This document shows, one piece after another, positions 1 to 11,487 of a stretch of 64,000 nt of DNA. The notes below the pieces were generated by a model, which was given only the letters and a program-made list of their open reading frames with translations, did no database searches and had not been told where the DNA came from. The position numbers and the translations under genes were made by a program. The DNA comes from Clusia tigrina (lineage: Eukaryota; Arthropoda; Insecta; Diptera; Clusiidae). The stretch is from contig OV050030.1 in NCBI GenBank assembly GCA_920105625.2, forward strand, positions 94,432,652 through 94,496,651, written 5' to 3'. Position 1 is the first letter of the stretch, and each line of letters opens with the position of its first letter.

Positions 1-965
<965 letters not shown>

Positions 966-1000
966 TTATATGTACGAGTATATGGATATGAAAATGTGTA

Positions 1001-1780
1001 CACTGGCTGGTGTATTCACTAACTCTAAGCTTGTACTCGATTGCCGTTCCTCCTTGAACGTCGTCTCAGGTAACTCACAAGTTCACATATGCTGGGTGCC
1101 TGGACATAGCGACATTCTAGGAAACTGCGAGGCCGATGAATTGGCCAAAATAGGTACGCTGCTCCCTGACATCTCCCCCTCCTTTGATGTAGGTGTCCCA
1201 CTGGCCACGGTCAAATGGGCCATAAAACATGACTACCTTGAGGCAGCTAAAAAAGCCTGGGTAAATGGACATACCTGTAGTGTTGCCAGACAAACCTGGA
1301 GCACTATCGACATTAGGCGTACTAGTCAGCTACTCAATATTAGCAGGAACTCCATCGGCACTATAATAAATGTGCTCACGGGACACTGTCTGATCGGGAA
1401 ACATGCTGAAAGACTAGCACTGCCCCATAATGACTTCTGTCGCAGCTGTGGCTCTGAGGAGGAGGAAGAAACAGTACTTCATGTCATGTGTCAGTGCCCA
1501 GCTCTGGCCAGGCGAAGATTAAAATTCCTATGCTCACCTTTCTTCACTTCCTTAACCGAACTATCTTCCACCAACATTAAGGACATAGCCAGGTTCATAT
1601 CGGAATCACTGTGGTTCCCAAAATTCTAGACGGGGGAGTCGCGTCGTCTTAGTGTGGTACCACAACGAGCCATTCTATGTGCTTAAGTGTGCTTTTTGCG
1701 ACAAAGGCTGCCACTCCTACCTACCTACCTTCACCGTCAGGTGTACTTTTTCAACACTACGCCACAGTCGCGATTATTTT
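1001..1780 (+). mobile_element. 5'-truncated LOA-like non-LTR retrotransposon, RNase H and 3' UTR
   Basis: The frame ending at 1629 encodes the C-terminus of a non-LTR ORF2. First comes an RNase H segment with the [12 protein letters not shown] motif, and then a cysteine-rich end with [20 protein letters not shown] that resembles the C-terminal zinc motif of LOA/I-type elements. The 3' UTR follows with GTGGTACCACAACG and short CCTA repeats near 1,718-1,731, which also fits the LOA group; that clade assignment is from memory of the family. The upstream protein (endonuclease and reverse transcriptase) is absent. The 5' junction at about 1,000 lies just after the tail of the TA array, as expected for a 5'-truncated insertion. 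The 3' side ends where the minus-strand Helitron begins, near 1,775. Confidence 0.7.
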
Positions 1781-2723
1781 AAGCAAGCGTTGATTCCATC
1801 AGCGTACGTAGAACGTGGAATAACGGGAAGTGTTTGTCTAAAATCACCGGAAAGGAGTAACAAAGTGCCACCAAATAGTTTATCGTTGTTTTTTATATCT
1901 TTTAATGTCCTATCCAATGCATCAAGCGAATGTTTGTGTGCCATAGTGCCATAGTTCATCCCAGATAATAATTTTACATTGTTTCAGCACTGTGGCCATA
2001 GACGATTGTTTTTTTATGTTGCACACTGCATCTGGATTATTTTCAATATTCAAAGGCAGCTTAAATGCTGAATGAGCTGTTCTGCCTCCATCTAATAAAG
2101 TTGCTGCAATGCCAGAAGATGCAACGGCCAATGCGATGCCATTTTTTGATCGTATCTCGGCAAGAAGTAGCGAAATAAGGAACGTTTTGCCAGTTCCACC
2201 TGGTGCATCCAAAAAAAAAGAATCCTCCTTGTCCTGCAGAAACTGCCAGCATAATGCGGTCGTAAATAATTTTTTGTTCATCATTTAGTAATGGAATATT
2301 GCGACTAACAATGCCTGCCATTTCCACAGTATTGTACTGTAGTTCACGATTCATATTTGTGTTGAGTAAATCAGATTCACTTCGATTCGGTGAGCTCATA
2401 CCGAAATGACTGATTGGTAAATTCGCAATAGCAATGCAAAGATCCTCGATAGCAATCAATGATTCATTGTACATTGCATCACTGAATGATAACGTTAGAT
2501 CGTTGTACCTTGTACGATATCGATACAAAATGTCATCAGTCATTGAATCTTTGTGATTATCCCACAACATTTGCACTCGGGCCGGGAAACATGTAGTCAG
2601 TACTATAGCAAATAGTAGACGAATTTGTGTTCCTGTGCAGTTTAATGCTGCTTCAGCAAGCATACTGTCCCATTGATTGTCGTCTTCTTGCAAGCCTAGT
2701 GCAAGGCATGCATCTTTATACAT
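1774..2723 (-). pseudogene. Helitron central region and helicase N-terminal half
   Basis: Three overlapping frames make one damaged gene. Block 2,723-2,061 carries the central DACLALGLQ...LRLLFA region and the LLNDEQKIIYDRI start of the helicase. An indel in an A/T run near 2,213-2,221 shifts the frame into 2,284-1,922, which has the Walker A motif GGTGKTF and the ASSGIAATLL motif. A second shift near 1,950 falls just after the Walker B-like IIWDE, and 1,959-1,774 carries LSGDFRQTLPVI. Coding stops at the element truncation. It is related to but clearly diverged from the helicase at 6,753-7,523. Confidence 0.82.
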
Positions 2724-2810
2724 TGGATACTGTTGTCTGCGTTACTGATAGTTTTAATGAACGATTGTCCGCCATTTTCAGTACTTCTTCGACGATATAT
2801 TGGATATCCG

Positions 2811-3275
2811 TCAACGAGTGGGGCCAAATACATGCAATTTTGTAATAAAGCTGATTAAACACTTTAATTTTTGTTTGAACACACGTGCTGTAATGTCATC
2901 ACGATGTATTGCATTTTGTCCTAGTAATAGCAACGATGTAATTTCCTGCCATTTTAGATTACATGTAATGAAAAGACACGGTCGTCCATATTCACGCACG
3001 AAAGTCATAGCATCCTGTATATACTCTTGCATGTGACGTGGACTACCTACGTCCGATGATGGTAAGATAACAGAGTTACCAATTTCGGCAGTGTCAGCGT
3101 TATTCACAATAGCATCTCGCAAGTGAATATATTCTTCCGCACGCAGCTTCTGTTGATTATATCGCAAGTATCGTAGCCGTTCACTCTCTATCTTCACATA
3201 CATGTCGACCATAAATTGTTGGCAAAGCTCACGACATCGTAAAATGATATTGTCTCGCCCGCGTCTAATCATCAA
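2811..3275 (-). pseudogene. Helitron Rep domain, N-terminal half
   Basis: The frame begins MMIRRGRDN and contains the Helitron_like_N signatures: the RAEEYIHLRDAI and SSDVGSPRHMQEY segments and the REYGRPCLFIT stretch. This is the part just before the catalytic HUH motif. The coding sequence stops at ...LHVFGPTR and the next 90 bp jump to the central region, so the HUH motif and the tyrosine motif are deleted. This copy therefore could not have nicked DNA. A parallel piece with HAH preserved is at 6,373-6,570 in the plus-strand copy. Confidence 0.8.
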
Positions 3276-3346
3276 ACGATACGAATAAAAATCCTTCGAG
3301 CTAACGTTCTTATTTGTTTCGGCTCCTGTAATAATATATGCTTAAA

Positions 3347-4553
3347 TTAATTGAAGATTCCTAAAAAATATTTAATTATGTTTTTAATAATGAATGAATT
3401 ACCTGTTACGGGATCTCGTTGTTTAATGTTTTCGCAATATCCGTCTTGTCCCTTCCAGAAAATTATTGGATATTGGAGAGCGTGATAAGAACGGTGGGTA
3501 TCACTAATGAACTGAAGATTATTATTTCTTCTTCGAATCACGATTTGTCGCATTGCTGTATGGTCGCCAACCATGATTCCAGCAACGTCGTCAACAACAG
3601 GTGCGTTGAATCTACGTATATGCTCTCCAGCTGGTGTTCTATCAGGATTGATGACAATAGCATGATTGTCACTTTGTAGCTTGTGCATGTGTGATTTGAA
3701 TAATTTCAATAATTCATTATGCTCATTTAACAGAGCGTCCAGCTCGCTGACGATACGCCTGGCAAAAAGTGATTTGAGATTATGGTAGTCGCAACGTGCA
3801 TCCACACGATTGGCGAGTGCACGTTCGGAGTCCTCGCCACCCATAAAGTAAATTTTGTAAAAATTTTTGAGATTCGTTTGGCATTGGCAGCAATGAGTCC
3901 ACTTTGTGATAAACTTGGCCTTTGATTTTGAACGTGGAATTAAATTGTTGACCGTTTGCAGTAATATTGTTAACAATTTCTGTTGCTCCAAACGACGTCA
4001 TTTGAAAACATGAATTGAATATGCGAATTGACTTTAGGAAAAGGCTAGAATCTGGACCTGTACCGATAAGTAAACCGTGCAATGGTTCAGGTGGTGTTTC
4101 AATTTCTGTTAGTTTTACTTTTCCTGATGAGCAACACATCCCAACTGGCTCATTTTTAAATTTAAGTGCATGACAATGCGGGCATTCCTTGTCCAAAGTA
4201 CCAATAACCACTTTGGAATGAGCGTAATATTCAACATCAGGCTCATATTGGAATGCTAGTCGAAGAAATAATTCTGATGTAAATGCTCGAAGAACTTGTT
4301 GGCGTTGTTGGTCAATTTCTCTACGTCTGTCTACTATGAATCTACGCGTTTCTCTTCGTTCTAATTGCCTTTGTCGATTTCGTTCATCTCGCGCCTCTTG
4401 CGATTGTGATTCACGTAACTGCGCCATGCTTGCACGCACATCTGCATTGTTTTCTTGGATTTGTTCGCCAGACCTTCGTGCTCGTATATCTCGCGCGGCT
4501 CTAGAATTGATTGTTTGACGACTCAAATTGGCCCCTTTGCGACTTTTTGGCAT
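3347..4553 (-). pseudogene. Helitron RepHel N-terminal region
   Basis: The start codon is at 4,553 (MPKSRKGANLSRQ), followed by an Arg/Gln-rich stretch typical of the poorly conserved N-terminus of Helitron proteins. Next comes a CPHCHALKF...GMCC cysteine/histidine cluster. A frameshift near 3,900 moves the reading frame into the second block, 3,991-3,347, which carries the IVINPDRTPAGEH and AGIMVGDH segments seen in many Helitron N-terminal regions. The equivalent segments recur, more divergent, at 10,017-10,457 and 26,361-26,816. The protein would be nuclear and act in rolling-circle transposition, but this copy is broken. Confidence 0.75.
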
Positions 4554-5136
4554 TGCTGACTGTAACGTATCAATATCGGGTTGAATTATAACTGATTTTT
4601 TAACAATTTCGAATACTGTAAAAAAAAAAATTAAATTCTAATATTTGTTGCCAGAAACATTTTTTATTATCATAAAATGTTATAAATGCTAAGTGGCCGA
4701 AAACTGCATAGTGATTAAGAAGTGACCTTAAAATTTAGGGGGATGAAAAATACATGTTGTCCGATTCTCAGACCTACAGAATATGCACACAAAATTTCAT
4801 GAGAAACGGTCAAGCCGTTTCGGAGGAGTTTAACTACTAACACCGCGAGAATTTTATATATTAGATATATATACTCGTATATACATGTACATGTACATAT
4901 ACTGTGACGACACGCTGGGTCTATTTAAAATTCTACAGCTGAGGTAGACTCAGCGGTGTCCAGGGTTCGTTAGCAAGAATATAAGTCTTAAACTGTGGTT
5001 AACTTCGTGGATACTTTATTGCCTCTTAGTTATTTACAATTTTTTTTTTCTTATGTGTAGATTTATATGTCTTCGCCTTTAGTTGGCGAATTGCATGGTG
5101 GGGGGGTTTTCTGTCGCGCGTTCCAATATCGTAGAA

Positions 5137-5476
5137 GTCCGGCGAGTGACTAACTCGCTCTGGTTGGCGTCAGTTTGTCCGGCGCGAGTGACTAGCTCGC
5201 TCAGGTGAATATGTAGGTTCGGCGCGAGTGATTAACTCGCTCAGGTCGTCGGAAGCGTCAGGTCCCTGCTTGCCCCCGTGTAGATTATGCGCGTAGTGAG
5301 GCTTTGTGTCGCACGTCCCAGAGGCGTAGGTGTCCAGCGCGAGTAACTAACTCGGTCAGGTAGTCGTCCGGCGCGAGTGACTAACTCGCTCAGGTAGGCG
5401 TCAGTTTTGTCCGGCGCGAGTGACTAACTCGCTCAGGTAAATGTGTACGTTCGGCGCGAGTAACTAACTCTGTGTA
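5137..5476 (-). repeat. Seven short hairpin repeats in LTR 1
   Basis: A unit of about 30 bp (GTCCGGCGCGAGTGACTAAC...) occurs seven times: at 5,137, 5,177, 5,218, 5,331, 5,366, 5,409 and 5,449, with variable spacers. Each unit holds the palindrome GCGAGT-GACTA-ACTCGC, a 6-bp stem with a 5-nt loop. They sit downstream of the TATA box on the transcribed minus strand, in the presumed R region. Here stems are mostly conserved rather than covarying, and unit 7 has lost the right half. Confidence 0.85.
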
Positions 5477-5684
5477 GACTATGTGTTCACGCCTCCGCTG
5501 TTGTTCAATAAATAATCCAGTTCTTCTTGGTTGCGTTGCACTGTTGTTCAATCAAAAGAAGTCTGGTCACTGCCCCTGCTGGAGGTCAAAGAGATCTTGC
5601 TTGCGCCGCTGTCTGATGGAAAAGAGGAGGTCCTGCCTGTTCCGCTGTCTGATGCAAAAGAGACTGAGTACCCCGATGCTGCTC

Positions 5685-5693
5685 CTTATATAG
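5685..5693 (-). promoter_or_regulatory. TATA box of LTR 1
   Basis: TATATAAGG on the minus strand, with a CAGTC initiator-like motif about 25 bp downstream (5,661-5,667). It fixes the likely orientation of this solo LTR. Confidence 0.6.
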
Positions 5694-5972
5694 CACAGTG
5701 GCTGCTCAAACACAATGCGTGGCGTGCTGTCATTGGTTATCAGAATGGCGTGGTTTGGTCTTCTTCTTCTTTCCGATAGCTGCCATATGCTTTAGCACCG
5801 CGTGGTTCTCCTCCACGTGTTTTCACGTTATCTTCTTCTTCCCGATAGCTACCATATGTTCAGCACCGCGTTGTTTGCTTGTTGCGAGGCAGTGGCGTGA
5901 TGGTAAAAGTGACTCACCAGTGTCGGGTAATTGGTGATCTCTTTATTTTGCGAGTGGTGCCAATATGTTATG

Positions 5973-6005
5973 AAGGAGGATAAATCATTAAGATTTATGC
6001 TCCTT
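5973..6005. repeat. 14-nt inverted repeat at the LTR/Helitron junction
   Basis: Arms 5,973-5,986 (AAGGAGGATAAATC) and 5,992-6,005 (GATTTATGCTCCTT) are complementary with one mismatch and a 5-nt spacer. It lies between the solo LTR and the plus-strand Helitron fragment. Its function is unknown. Confidence 0.8.
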
Positions 6006-6058
6006 ACAATACATATACATATAATCAGAAGATATTACGTTCGGAGGAGTACATCCAT

Positions 6059-6570
6059 TTGCGTGATGCTATAAATAATGACGGTAATGTTAATGATCTC
6101 GGAAAAATAATCATTTTGCCTTCAACGTACACAGGCAGTCCACCTCATATGCATGAGAATGCGCAGGATGCAATGACTTATGTGCGTCATTATGGTCGAC
6201 CAGATTTATTTATAACGTTTACGAGTAATCCGCAATGGAGGGATATTAAGGATCATTTATTCCCTAGCCAAAGCCCAACCGACCGCCATGTTATCACTAC
6301 TCGTGTTCTTAAGCAGAAGTTAAAAACCCTTATGGATTTCATCGTAAAATCAAAAGTATTTATTGAAGCCAAGTGCTGGAATGGCAAAAGCGTGGGTTGC
6401 TACATGCTCATATTTTAATTTGGTTGGTCAATAAAATCACACCGGATGAAGTTGAAAATGTGATATATGCAGAAATTCCCGACCAAACAAGTGATCCTGA
6501 ATTATATGATACTGTTGTGCAAAATATGATACACGGTCCATGTGGAGGAATCAACATTAACGATAATTAA
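6059..6570 (+). pseudogene. Helitron Rep (HUH nuclease) domain fragment
   Basis: Frame 6,059-6,418 carries the SPPHMHENAQDAMTYVRHYG segment of Helitron_like_N, and a shift at about 6,380 leads into 6,373-6,570 with EWQKRGLLHAHILIW. The HAH at 6,403-6,411 is the histidine pair that binds the metal in HUH nucleases. In active elements it is followed further on by the catalytic tyrosines; here the gene ends at a TAA (6,568-6,570) soon after MIHGPCGG and the tyrosine region is not recognisable. Role in the intact element: single-strand nicking and rejoining in rolling-circle transposition. Confidence 0.82.
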
Positions 6571-6752
6571 GAACAGTCAATGGAATACTGTGTACGACGT
6601 ATCGACAAGCGTGTCAACAACTTAATTTGTTGGAAAATGATGCTCATTGGAACAAACACTTAAAATACAGCAGTTGTGGCTCATCCTTATCAAATCCCAC
6701 CTTTGTTTGCGATTATTTTGTCTACCTGTTTTCCATCGAATCCATCTGAGTT

Positions 6753-8163
6753 GTGAACAAAATTTCAATTGATTTTTTTGAAGCAAATCTTTCGACATTG
6801 AAATCGGAGCAGAAAAAGGCGTACGATACTATTATCCAAGCTGTCAATGATGATGCCGGCGGATTTTGTTTTCTGGATGCTCTTGGAGGCACCGGAAAAA
6901 CATTCTTAATTTCACTGTTGTTTGCAACGATACGTTCCCAGAATACAATTGCATTGGCAATGGCGTCTTCTGGCGTTGCAGCTACTTTGTTAGATGGTGG
7001 TATGACAGCACATTCTGCATTAAAATTTACATTGAATTACGAAGTTAATGAAACTCCAACAAGCAACATTTCAAAAACATCTGGAACGGCGAAATTATTG
7101 AAACATTGCGGTATTATTATTTGGGATGAATGCACTATGGCGAATAAGAAATCTGTTGAAGCTTTGGAAAGAACCATGAAAGATGTTAGAGATAATTCAG
7201 GCTTCTTTGGTGGTGCATTAATTTTATTGTCAGGCGATTTCAGACAAACATTGCCCGTCATTCCTAGATCGACAGCTGCCGATGAAATTAACGCTTGTTT
7301 GAAGTCTTCATATTTATGGAGATTTGTTAAAACATTGAATCTTACTACCAACGTTCGTGTTCAGTTGCAGAACGATATATCTGCTGATAAGTTCTCTAAG
7401 CAATTACTGAAAATTGGGAATGGTGCAATGCCTGCTGACGAAACTGGATTAATAACATTGCCAACTGATTTTTGCCGTTTTATACAGTCAAAAGAGGAAT
7501 TGATTCAACGTGTTTTCCCCTAACATAGCACAACAGTATAAATGCCATGCATGGTTGAGTGATAGAGCAATTTTAGCGGCTAAGAACAAAGATGTTAGAG
7601 AATTAAACATGGCTATACAATCCAAGATTCCAGGCGACTTAATTTCGCACAAGTCTGTGGATACTGTTACCAATGAACAATATATTGTGAATTATCCATC
7701 CGAAGTTTTGAATTCGTTAGATTTTCCAGGATCGCCTCCGCATAATCTCCAATTGAAAGTTGGCGTCACTATCATTATGCTACGAAATATTAATCAACCC
7801 CGTTTGTGTAATGGTACAAGACTTGCTGTTAAAAGATGGATGGCTTTTGTAATTGAAGCTGCTATTTTAACTGGGAAATTCAAATGCGAAGGTGTATTCA
7901 TCCTACGCATCCCAATCGCTCCATCTGATATGCCATTTGAATTTAAACGACTTCAGTTTCCTGTTTGCCTTGCTTTTGTGGTTACTACTAATAAAGCGCA
8001 AAACCATTCGTTAGGAATTTGTGGAGTTAATTTAGAGTATCCTTTTTTTTCACATGTATGTTGCCTGTTCGCGTGTTGGCAAACCATCGGTTTTGTATAT
8101 TTACACCGAGAGTGGAAAAACAAAAAATGTTGTGTACCACAGAGCTTTACAATAAAAACTATT
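6753..8163 (+). pseudogene. Helitron PIF1-like helicase
   Basis: Frame 6,753-7,523 is a long open segment with LKSEQKKAYDTI, Walker A GGTGKTF, MASSGVAATLL, Walker B IIWDEC and LSGDFRQTLPVI. It ends at a stop (7,521-7,523) created by one extra C in a CCCC run. Frame 7,510-8,166 continues the same domain (NIAQQYKCHAWLSDRAI onward) and carries the C-terminal motifs. An 8-bp deletion near 8,055 shifts the final LYVACSRVG motif out of frame. The helicase would unwind donor DNA during transposition. Two frameshifts make it inactive, but it is the least damaged helicase in the window. Confidence 0.88.
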
Positions 8164-8246
8164 TAACACTGATTAAAATGAACTTTGAATTGATTTTATA
8201 TTTTCCTATTTTGTTTCGCACTACGAAGTGTGCAGGGGGTTCGCTA

Positions 8247-8722
<476 letters not shown>

Positions 8723-9228
8723 TATATAAAACAAAATTGCAAAAAGTGTCTTTTTCCCTCTGCTGCCCGTAATTTACAAGCAATTTAGTTGTTTTTTTTC
8801 CAAATGTACAAAAAAACATTGAAACAAATTTTAAAAAAACCGAAACAGAAATTAAATAAAACTACGCTCACGCTTATGTATGAGCAAGAGAGAATGTGCG
8901 AATCAGAGAACACAGAGAAACGCCACTTAAACGTCAAATTTTCAAACGCCTTAAAAACTGCTTTGTTTATCAATCTGTATAGGTTTGCTTCTGAATAAAA
9001 TCAGCTACGCTACTACAGTTTTGCGCATGTGTAAGTCTGCGCAACACGAGAGACGTTTCTTTGTATTCTCTGGACGTATGGAAACATCCATTTAATTGTT
9101 TATGCTCTGTGATCTCAGAAAATGCAACCTCGCAAGCAAAAGTTATAGAGTAAAAAGAATTCATACACACAATCGTGTAAATGTTCGTAAGTTATTGGAA
9201 AAATTGTTGTGTGTCTTTTCTTTGTCAT
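8723..9228. other. Unassigned AT-rich spacer
   Basis: No coding region or element terminus recognised. The short open frames here (for example 8,789-8,998) lack any motif. The stretch ends where the arm A inverted duplication begins. Confidence 0.5.
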
Positions 9229-9371
9229 TTTGTGTTTTTCAATAATTCGAACAAATCGCTTTGCTACGTTTGAAATGGTTTAAAGTTAATTCCAAATTGG
9301 TGAATTTTTTGTGGTTTTGTATAAGTATGTCGATAATGAAATTATTTAGTTTATCAGTATTTTTGAGAATC

Positions 9372-10800
9372 ATGCCAAGAGAAATTAGTCTTAGTGGACA
9401 ATCTAATAATCTCAGGAGGCAAGCTGCTGGCAGAGTAGAAGAAAGTGAAATACAGCGCACACAGCGAACATAAGATGATCGAGAACGCAGTCCGCGGTCA
9501 CATTCTCGGTTACGAGAGCACAAGGAACATTGGGATTCGAGCACGTATACATTTCAATCGTGCTGTATTCAACTATGGTAGTCAAGTGGATTATAGTTCA
9601 CACAAATCAGCGACCATTGGTTCAATGAAGAAAGTTTCTGAACATTGCACGGCATTCAAATTCAGCTCTGAAACACCAGGATTGTGCTGTGCAAATGGGA
9701 AAGTAAATTTTGCCGGGATTGAAAGTTTCTGGAATGCCACCAGAATCGGAGCATTTCTTGATGTATATTCAGGCATACAATTCATGTTTTTAAATGACTT
9801 CGTTTGGTGCAACAAATTTTATTTGAGATAATTTATTGCCAATATTTAAGGTAATCGAATAAAGAGAGGACAATTGTAATATTCACCTAACTTTTATCTT
9901 GACATCTTTTAATATCAAGATTCAAGATCAGGTGTAAAACAGAGTCGGATCGTTATTGCCATTTGCAGATAGTTCTCCTCAGTTTTTGCAAATTTATTTT
10001 CTTGTAACTTCCCATAATGAAATTGATCAACCGAATTATATTTCTCCGAAGAGAAATAATTGTTGTCTTACAAGTTTATTTTCATCAGCACAACGTATTG
10101 GTAACTTTGTTTAAAACAGCATTAGACAGAATACCGTCGGATAATCGTAGAATTGTCATAAGATCTGACAAAACGCCCACCGGACTGTACGCCAGAAGAT
10201 ACAATGTACCAACAATCGACGATGTAGCAGTGATTATCGTTGGAGAAGAATTTAATGCACGCGATATCGTCCTTCATCGTAGAAATTATCAACTTCAACG
10301 TGTCTCTGAACTTCATCGTTCTGATGATGCTTTTGTTTCCAAACTAAGATTAAGTTGGTTAATCCGTCAACTGGTTAGTGAATCTTTTTCTTACAACTCG
10401 GTGACACAATTTTTAAAAAGTTTAAAATTCAATTACAGTTGTGGAAATTCTCAATAAATCGGTCAGCGGAATGAATTATTTTCCGTACAAATTGATGATT
10501 CGTCAAAATCAAGATAATCATATTCTGAAATGTCAAAGACTTTTTCACCAGTAGGGTGTCGACATGTAAGCTAAAATCGAGCCTGAACTTTTGAATTACA
10601 TTAGGTTCCATCAGAAAAGGCTACATGCTGAAGAATGCATACATCTACTTGATGCCATTAAAAATGATGGCAACAAGCGTGTGAATTCAAATGACATGGG
10701 CCAATTGACGATATTTCACAAGTTGCTGAACACAATTATATTGTACCTAATTATATAAAAACTTGTGTGAAAGTAAATGTAGCTATGTTACATAAAGTAT
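9372..10800 (+). pseudogene. Helitron N-terminal region and Rep start, arm A
   Basis: MPREISLSGQSN at 9,372 starts an Arg/Gln-rich N-terminus that continues, after a frameshift, into RRQAAGRVEE... and the block 9,475-9,831 (CTAFKFSSETPGLCCANGKV), which matches the cysteine cluster of the minus-strand Helitron at 3,780-4,553. Block 10,017-10,457 carries IVIRSDKTPTGLYARR and AVIIVGEE, matching the IVINPDRTPAGEH region there. A Rep-domain scrap (KIEPELLNYIRFHQK, YIHLLDAIKN) follows at about 10,569-10,680. All blocks are out of frame with one another. No HUH motif or helicase follows; the sequence leaves Helitron homology near 10,750. Confidence 0.72.
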
Positions 10801-10933
10801 AAATAAAAGTTTAAACAATTAAATCAGAATAAATAACGAATAAACAAATATAAATAAAACAAATTCTGTCCGGGCGAACTCATTAAAAATTATAAATTAA
10901 TCTGAAAAAAATAAATAGTTACGAAAAAATAAA

Positions 10934-11253
10934 ATGGCACTGACACTAGTAGAAGCGTTAAGAGAAGCACGTAGTTCCATTTTTCGAAGGGGAAAGTGAA
11001 TACATCATCAGAAGAGCGTCACAACAATTTTATCGCTGACAAACGAACAGGAACAACATAGTATATGCAAGGTTTTTTACAAACTATGAACACAAAATAT
11101 ATTTTAGAAGGAGCAAGCATCATAGAAATTTCCAATATGCAAATAACTCCGGAAGGTTTTCTAACAATGTGGGATACAATCGGCAGCCCCATGTTGTTCC
11201 AATGGAATTGGGCTCTTAAATCTTTGCAAATTTTCACAGCCGTAGAGCATTAA
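10934..11253 (+). pseudogene. Unidentified ORF, arm A copy
   Basis: I do not recognise this protein. A start at 10,934 (MALTLVEALREARSS) reads a few codons before a stop, and the main block (MQGFLQTMNTKYILEGAS ... MWDTIGSP ... FTAVEH) runs to 11,253 in another frame. The arm B counterpart (25,564-25,821) stays open for 85 codons because a TAT there is TAG here. It sits just downstream of the Helitron Rep remains and before the Jockey 3' end, so it could be part of the Helitron, a captured host fragment or an unrelated element. Confidence 0.35.
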
Positions 11254-11487
11254 AAGAACTATCCTCATAAAAACACTTTTTGCATCCGAAGTCATATCTG
11301 AGGAAGTCATTGTTAATAATCCTGTAGAACTTGAGAGATAAAACGAAAAAAGTATATGAAACTATTAAATTTAAAAAACAAGTCATTCCAATGCATACTA
11401 GTACGTTCTGGCTCCCTTAAACTTTCTAATTGATTTTTCACAAAAACTAGTGCATGTCAACAATAAATTAATTCCGTTTACTAATAA

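Larger units (their letters stand above)
1774..4865 (-). mobile_element. Helitron, minus strand, 3'-truncated, with 5' terminus
   Basis: A degraded RepHel-type Helitron. The coding pieces run in order from 4,553 down to 1,774: N-terminal region, Rep N-part, central region and helicase, each separated by frameshifts or deletions. The 5' end is visible at 4,865 (TCTAATATATAAAATTC on the minus strand), with an A just upstream. The expected 3' part, with the helicase C-terminus, palindrome and CTRR, is missing; the homology stops near 1,775 after the ...NACLK segment and abuts the LOA-like element. The 5' leader 4,560-4,865 is non-coding and contains the text usual for insect Helitron ends (CTCCGAAACGGCTTGACCG near 4,809-4,827). 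Confidence 0.85.
4903..5962 (-). repeat. Solo LTR with tandem hairpins (LTR 1)
   Basis: A 1,060-bp segment runs from TGTGACGACACG (4,903) to GTGGTGCCA (5,962). ATAC lies before it and ATAT after it, a possible decayed 4-bp target duplication. Transcription appears to be on the minus strand: TATATAAGG at 5,685-5,693, a CAGTC initiator-like motif at 5,661-5,667, and AATAAA on the far side near 5,008-5,013. The minus-strand 3' end (ACCCTGGACACCGCTGAGT ... ACCTCAGCT ... GTCGTCACA) resembles the 3' ends of the LTRs at 49,043 and 54,274, so the three seem to belong to one superfamily. No gag or pol is attached. Confidence 0.7.

Noticed and set aside
5137..5476. Regularly spaced palindromic repeats as a possible CRISPR array
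   Set aside because: The host is a eukaryote, spacers vary widely and are not unique inserts, and the array lies inside an LTR with TATA box and polyadenylation signal.
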